A stretch of DNA of 8,668 nucleotides, taken from NCBI GenBank assembly GCA_937888775.1, contig CALAQT010000086.1:1-8668 (forward strand), written 5' to 3'. Made by a program: the position numbers and the translations under genes. The stretch is from an uncultured Actinomycetes bacterium. Its GTDB lineage: Bacteria > Actinomycetota > Thermoleophilia > Solirubrobacterales > Solirubrobacteraceae. How positions within the stretch are numbered: position 1 is the first letter of the stretch; the number at the start of each line of letters is the position of its first letter. Below the pieces are notes generated by a model, which had not been told where the DNA came from, did not search any database, and saw only the letters and a list, made by a program, of their open reading frames with translations. This document shows positions 5,514 through 8,668 of this stretch, piece by piece.

Positions 5514-7703
5514 CTACTGCGGGTCGACGTCGACGCTGACGCTCACCCCCCGTCTGGCCGCGCCGGGTGCGATTCGGTCCACCGCTTCCCCCACCGCCGC
5601 GATCGCCGCCGGGCGATCGCCCGCCTTGATCACCAGTTGGCTGCGAGCCCGGCCGCGCAGCCGAAACAGCGGCGCCGGGCCCAGCACGATGGCGTCCGGC
5701 GGAGCGATCTCGGCGTGTAGCGCTGTGGCAGTCTGGCGTGCCTGCGGCTCCTCGTCCGCCGAGCAGACGATCCGGATCAGCGAGCTGAACGGCGGATAGT
5801 GCAGCGCCCGGCGGTGCCCCAGCTCATCGGCGATGAAGCCTTCGGAGTCGTGCTGACTGGCGAACACGATCGAGCGCGCTTCGGGCGCCAGCGTCTGCAC
5901 CAGCACGCGCCCGCCCCGATCGCCCCGGCCGGCCCGGCCGGCGAGCTGGGTGACCAGCGCGAACGTGCGCTCCTCGGCGCGGAAGTCCGGGAAGCGCAGT
6001 GTCTGATCGGCATCGACCACGACGCCGAGCGACACGTCGGGAAAATCGTGGCCCTTGGCGACCATCTGCGTGCCGACCAGCACCCCGGAGCGCGCTGCCG
6101 CGAAGCGCACCAGCGTGCCGGCGCGCTGGTGCAGCGCGGACGAGTCGGCATCCAGGCGGAAGATCGGGAAGCCCGTCTCGCCCAGCGCCTCACGCAGCTC
6201 ATGCTCGATCCGCTCGGTTCCGGCGCCGTGTCGCCCCACCGAAACCGAAGCGCAGACGCCACAACGGTCGGGGACCGGCTCACGGTGTCCGCAGTGATGA
6301 CAGGCGAGGAAGCTGCCGCTGCGGTGCAGCACCAGCGCGACCTCGCAGTTGGGGCAGCTCCACACGTGCCCGCAGGCTCGGCAGGAGAGGAAGTTCGACC
6401 AGCCGCGGCGGTTGAGGAGCACGATCGCTTTCCCGGCGCTGGCGCGCAGGTCGGCGAGCGCCATCCGGGTCTCAGGGTGAAGCGGGTGGTGCTGGGTTCG
6501 CATGTCGAGCACCTCCACCGGGGGCATCGGCCGGTGATCGACGCGGCTGGGCAGCCTCAGCCGGGTCGTGGCCAGCACGCTCTCGGGCCGCGGCGTGGCG
6601 CTGCCCAGCAGCAGCACCGCGCCGTGCACGCGGGCGCGCTGCTCGGCGACGTGGCGGGCGTCATAGCGGGGGTCTCCCTCGTGCTTGTAGGAGCTCTCGT
6701 GCTCCTCGTCGACGACGATCAGGCCGATGTCCGCCAGCGGGGCGAATACGGCCGAGCGAGGTCCGACACAGACCTTCGCCGTCCCGGCGGCCAGCCGCCG
6801 CCACTCGTCGTAGCGCTGTCCCTGACTCAGCGCGGAGTGCAGCACGGCCACGACCTCGCCGAAGCGCGCCTCAAAGCGTCCCAGGGCCTGGGGCGTGAGC
6901 GCGATCTCGGGGACCAGCACGATCGCGCTGCGCCCGGCCGCGAGCGTCGCGGCGACGGCCTGCAGATACACCTCGGTCTTGCCCGAGCCGGTTACCCCGT
7001 GCAACAGGAAGCGGCCCCCTGCGGGCGGCTGACCCTCGCCGGAGGCCCGCGCGACGGCGTCCGTCCCGGCCGCGGCGAGCGCCTCCAGCACGGGGACCAG
7101 CACCCGCTGCTGATCCTCGGTCAGCGGCGGTGCCGTGGCGCTGGTGGAGCCGACGGCGTGGCGGGCCGGCCGCCGCGGCAGGATCCTCGACGACAGCGAG
7201 ACCAGCCCCCGGGACTCCAGCCGCCGCAGCGCCGGCGTTCCCAGCTCGGCCGCGACCGTCGGACCCTGACGCTCCAGGCGCGCCAGCGTCGCGCGCTGGC
7301 GCTCGCTGAGACGGGTGACGCCATGCAGCGCGTCGGTCCCGGCGGGGGTTAGCTCGGCGACCAGCGCGCGCTTGGCCCGGGCGCCCGTGGTGGCGCCCGG
7401 CGCCAGCAGCAGCCCGAGCGCCCGGGCCGGAGTGGAGCAGTATTCGCGGGCCATCCAGCCGGCCAGCGCCACCAGCTCGGCCGGCAGTGAGGTGTCGAGC
7501 ACGCCGTGGGGCTCGGCGAGGCGCTCGGGCGCCACGTCGGAGTGCTGCGCGAGCTCCACCACCACACCGAGCGTTCGCCGGCCGCCGAACGGGATCCGCA
7601 GCAGGGATCCGACCCCGATCTCGGTCTGGTCAGCTCGCAACCGGTAGTCGAACGGGCCGCGCACCGCACGTGTGCGGGTCAGCGGCTGCACGCGGGCGAT
7701 CAC
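5514..7703 (-). CDS. priA: Primosomal protein N' (replication restart helicase PriA)
   Basis: PriA recognises stalled or repaired replication forks and reloads the replisome; typical members are superfamily-2 3'-to-5' DNA helicases. The 729 residues show the full architecture. The 3'-DNA-end-binding domain is at about 1-105 (RGPFDYRL, IGVGSLLRIPFGGRRTLGVVV), then a winged-helix-like region. Helicase lobe 1 has Walker A GVTGSGKT (236-243), DEEH (332-335) and GSATP (367-371). Eight zinc cysteines form four CxxC pairs: 441/444, 450/453, 468/471 and 481/484. Lobe 2 has GTQMVAKGHDFP (544-555) and AGRAGR (588-593), followed by the C-terminal domain (YPPFSSLIRIV, 636-646). No key residue is missing. 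GTG 7703 is the most upstream start: an in-frame TGA lies 14 codons before it with no start between. The Shine-Dalgarno is weak. It is the first gene of the cluster after the repeat-filled divergent intergenic region. Confidence 0.97.
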   Translation of the reverse strand: MIARVQPLTRTRAVRGPFDYRLRADQTEIGVGSLLRIPFGGRRTLGVVVELAQHSDVAPERLAEPHGVLDTSLPAELVALAGWMAREYCSTPARALGLLLAPGATTGARAKRALVAELTPAGTDALHGVTRLSERQRATLARLERQGPTVAAELGTPALRRLESRGLVSLSSRILPRRPARHAVGSTSATAPPLTEDQQRVLVPVLEALAAAGTDAVARASGEGQPPAGGRFLLHGVTGSGKTEVYLQAVAATLAAGRSAIVLVPEIALTPQALGRFEARFGEVVAVLHSALSQGQRYDEWRRLAAGTAKVCVGPRSAVFAPLADIGLIVVDEEHESSYKHEGDPRYDARHVAEQRARVHGAVLLLGSATPRPESVLATTRLRLPSRVDHRPMPPVEVLDMRTQHHPLHPETRMALADLRASAGKAIVLLNRRGWSNFLSCRACGHVWSCPNCEVALVLHRSGSFLACHHCGHREPVPDRCGVCASVSVGRHGAGTERIEHELREALGETGFPIFRLDADSSALHQRAGTLVRFAAARSGVLVGTQMVAKGHDFPDVSLGVVVDADQTLRFPDFRAEERTFALVTQLAGRAGRGDRGGRVLVQTLAPEARSIVFASQHDSEGFIADELGHRRALHYPPFSSLIRIVCSADEEPQARQTATALHAEIAPPDAIVLGPAPLFRLRGRARSQLVIKAGDRPAAIAAVGEAVDRIAPGAARRGVSVSVDVDPQ

Positions 7704-7759
7704 GGTCGCCCGCTCAAGGGATGTCGAGGCGCGAGATCGGCTGGCTCATCGGCCGATCG

Positions 7760-7765
7760 AGGGTA
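7760..7765 (-). promoter_or_regulatory. Possible -10 box for priA
   Basis: Minus-strand TACCCT fits the actinobacterial -10 pattern TAnnnT. It would place the transcript start about 50 bases before the priA GTG. No clear -35 box is visible, as is common in GC-rich genomes. The same hexamer, also followed closely by CGATCG, occurs before the divergent gene at 8003-8008. A hexamer alone is weak evidence. Confidence 0.28.
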
Positions 7766-7783
7766 GAGCCCCGCCAGGATGCC

Positions 7784-7996
7784 GGGACGGCGCCCCCGCG
7801 GGACGGAGGGACGGCAGGCCCCGCAGGACGACGGGACGGCGGCCACACGGGACGGAGGGACGGCAGGCCCCGCAGGACGACGGGACGGCGGCCACACGGG
7901 ACGGAGGGACGGCAGGCCCCGCAGGACGACGGGACGGCGGCCACACGGGACGGAGGGACGGCGGGCCCCGCAGGACGAAGAGACGTCGGCCCCGCG
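7784..7996. repeat. 49-bp direct tandem repeat (minisatellite), about 4.3 copies
   Basis: Three copies are identical: 7801-7849, 7850-7898 and 7899-7947. They are followed by a fourth with 6 substitutions (7948-7996) and preceded by a diverged 17-base partial copy (7784-7800) matching the unit's end. Each unit starts GGACGGAGGGACGG and ends GGACGGCGGCCACACG, so it is itself built from a recurring (G)GGACGG core. There are no spacers, so it is not CRISPR. The period is not a multiple of 3, so repeats shift the frame and cannot encode a regular peptide repeat. Identical central copies with decayed edges are what local expansion by slippage or recombination produces. The G-runs on the plus strand (GG-AC-GG-A-GGG-AC-GG) could in principle form a weak two-layer G-quadruplex. 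Function is unknown. Confidence 0.95.
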
Positions 7997-8002
7997 GGAC
8001 GT

Positions 8003-8008
8003 TACCCT
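8003..8008 (+). promoter_or_regulatory. Possible -10 box giving a leaderless transcript of the PH-domain gene
   Basis: TACCCT fits TAnnnT and ends 8 bases before the GTG at 8017. Transcription would then begin at or within a base or two of the start codon, an arrangement common for leaderless mRNAs in Actinobacteria. No Shine-Dalgarno-like sequence is seen at the usual distance before 8017, which is consistent. The expected -35 position would fall in the last degenerate repeat copy, where no consensus is visible. Confidence 0.35.
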
Positions 8009-8016
8009 GACCGATC

Positions 8017-8523
8017 GTGGATCCGGAACCCGGTGAGCAGGTGTTCTTCCATGGCCATCCGTCCTGGCGTGCGATGGCGTCGCTCTACGCCAAGGGGATC
8101 CTCGTCAGCCTCCTGACCGGCGCGATCGCCGGCGTGATCACCCGGATCGCCTCCGGCCACGTGCAGGTCGGCTGGGTGATCGCCGCCGTGCTGATCGTGT
8201 TCGTGATCGGTCTGAGCATCGCCCAGATCAGGCGCTGGCAGACGACCTACACGATCACCAACCAGCGCCTGACGATCGAGACCGGGCTGCTCTCCCGAGA
8301 GCTGCACGAGACGCGCCTGGAGCGGGTGCAGAACGTGAACCTACGCCAGACGATGGCCCAGCGGGCGCTGTTCATCGGCAACGTCGACTTCGACACCGCG
8401 GCCAGCGCCGAGTACGACTTCACCTTCCGGGGTGTCGGCGAACCACGCCGGATCGTGCGCACCGTCGACCGCGCGCTGCGGGAGCTGCGCGGCGACGATC
8501 CCCAGACGATCGCCGGCGTCTGA
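8017..8523 (+). CDS. PH domain-containing membrane protein (YdbS/YdbT-like bPH2 type)
   Basis: This 168-residue protein has a short N-terminal region with HPSWRAMASLY, two membrane helices at about 22-43 and 51-70, and a bacterial pleckstrin-homology domain at about 74-157. The signature TTYTITNQRLTIETGLLSR (76-94) followed by LHETRLERVQNVNLRQT (96-112), then RALFIGNVDFDTAA, is characteristic of the bPH2 (DUF304) family. That family is membrane-anchored with the PH domain facing the cytoplasm, and its molecular role is generally unknown. The GTG at 8017 places the conserved region at the usual distance, and the frame upstream runs into the tandem repeat. The gene is transcribed away from priA and towards metK, and looks inserted between these two, which lie on the opposite strand. 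It ends 83 bases before the metK stop. Confidence 0.88.
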   Translation: MDPEPGEQVFFHGHPSWRAMASLYAKGILVSLLTGAIAGVITRIASGHVQVGWVIAAVLIVFVIGLSIAQIRRWQTTYTITNQRLTIETGLLSRELHETRLERVQNVNLRQTMAQRALFIGNVDFDTAASAEYDFTFRGVGEPRRIVRTVDRALRELRGDDPQTIAGV

Positions 8524-8606
8524 CCGGCGCCCCCGGGAATTGCGCGGGCGCTCGGCGGGTGCGGGCGAACGCTCCGGCGCCGCCGTTTCCAGACGTCGAT
8601 ACAGGT

Positions 8607-8668
8607 TCAGGCGAGTCCGGCGGCGGTGCGTAGCAGGGGGGCCTTGTCGGTTCGCTCCCAGGTGAAAT
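8607..8668 (-). CDS. metK: S-adenosylmethionine synthase, C-terminal end only (5' part outside window)
   Basis: Reading the minus strand from the right edge gives the final residues FTWERTDKAPLLRTAAGLA and a TGA at 8609-8607. This matches the strongly conserved MetK C-terminus (F-x-WE-x-TD-KA-x-LLR-x-AAGL). MetK makes S-adenosylmethionine from methionine and ATP. RsmB, downstream on the same strand, uses that product, but the intervening plus-strand gene makes a common transcript unlikely. A metK gene near priA-fmt-rsmB-rpe is the usual actinobacterial arrangement and supports the call despite the short length. Confidence 0.85.
   Translation of the reverse strand, partial: FTWERTDKAPLLRTAAGLA

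Larger units (their letters stand above)
7704..8016. other. Divergent intergenic region between priA and the PH-domain gene
   Basis: This is the only gap over 300 bases without a gene. From the priA side it holds about 80 bases of unique sequence with a TACCCT hexamer on the minus strand, then the 49-bp tandem repeat (7784-7996), then 20 bases with a plus-strand TACCCT hexamer just before the PH-protein start. Several frames stay open across the repeat on both strands. The 49-base period rotates the frame at every copy and all frames are low-complexity Arg/Gly/Pro, so I do not regard any as a gene. Confidence 0.8.

Noticed and set aside
5799..7352. A 517-codon open frame on the plus strand opposite priA
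   Set aside because: It is antisense to a clear full-length PriA, has no recognisable domain and is His/Arg/Gln-rich. This is typical of a mirror frame in GC-rich DNA.
7784..7996. CRISPR array
   Set aside because: Copies are directly contiguous with no unique spacers, and there are no cas genes in the window.
7487..8116. Open frames across the tandem repeat encoding Arg/Gly/Asp-rich repeats, on both strands
   Set aside because: The 49-bp period shifts frame at each copy, so openness comes from GC-rich composition. The frames also overlap the real priA and PH genes.
8524..8606. Intrinsic terminator between the convergent PH gene and metK
   Set aside because: There are several GC-rich self-complementary stretches (such as GGCGCC), but no clear stem followed by a T-run on either strand.

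Overview
The window is very GC-rich. It carries the conserved actinobacterial cluster metK – priA – def – fmt – rsmB – rpe, here read on the minus strand from right to left. Gene order, GTG/TTG start codons and composition point to the Actinomycetota. The complete set of PriA helicase motifs and the genes placed between the core members suggest a deep branch such as Thermoleophilia (Solirubrobacterales-like). That placement is an inference from general knowledge, not a search result.

Layout, left to right. Positions 1-681 (+) hold the C-terminal part of a multi-spanning membrane protein, probably a MOP-superfamily polysaccharide flippase. It converges on a minus-strand cluster whose last gene, at 743-1366, encodes a small lipoprotein overlapping the end of rpe (1363-2067). 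Upstream of rpe, in order of transcription, lie priA (5514-7703), def (4757-5467), fmt (3842-4756), rsmB (2394-3839) and a small double zinc-ribbon protein (2075-2302). Most junctions between these genes are tight. Upstream of priA is a 313-bp divergent intergenic region filled mostly by a 49-bp tandem repeat. A plus-strand PH-domain membrane protein follows at 8017-8523. The window ends in the last codons of metK (8607-8668, minus).

The minus-strand genes form a housekeeping unit. PriA restarts stalled replication forks. Fmt adds the formyl group to initiator Met-tRNA and Def removes it from new proteins. RsmB methylates a cytosine in 16S rRNA. Rpe interconverts pentose phosphates. The zinc-ribbon protein and the lipoprotein have no assigned function, but their positions suggest co-transcription with this unit.

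The window is mostly ordinary. The points most worth a second look are the minisatellite in the priA/PH-protein divergent promoter region, the zinc-ribbon protein between rsmB and rpe, the acidic N-terminal extension of Def, and the absence of any ATG among the preferred start codons. I see no convincing new multi-gene system.
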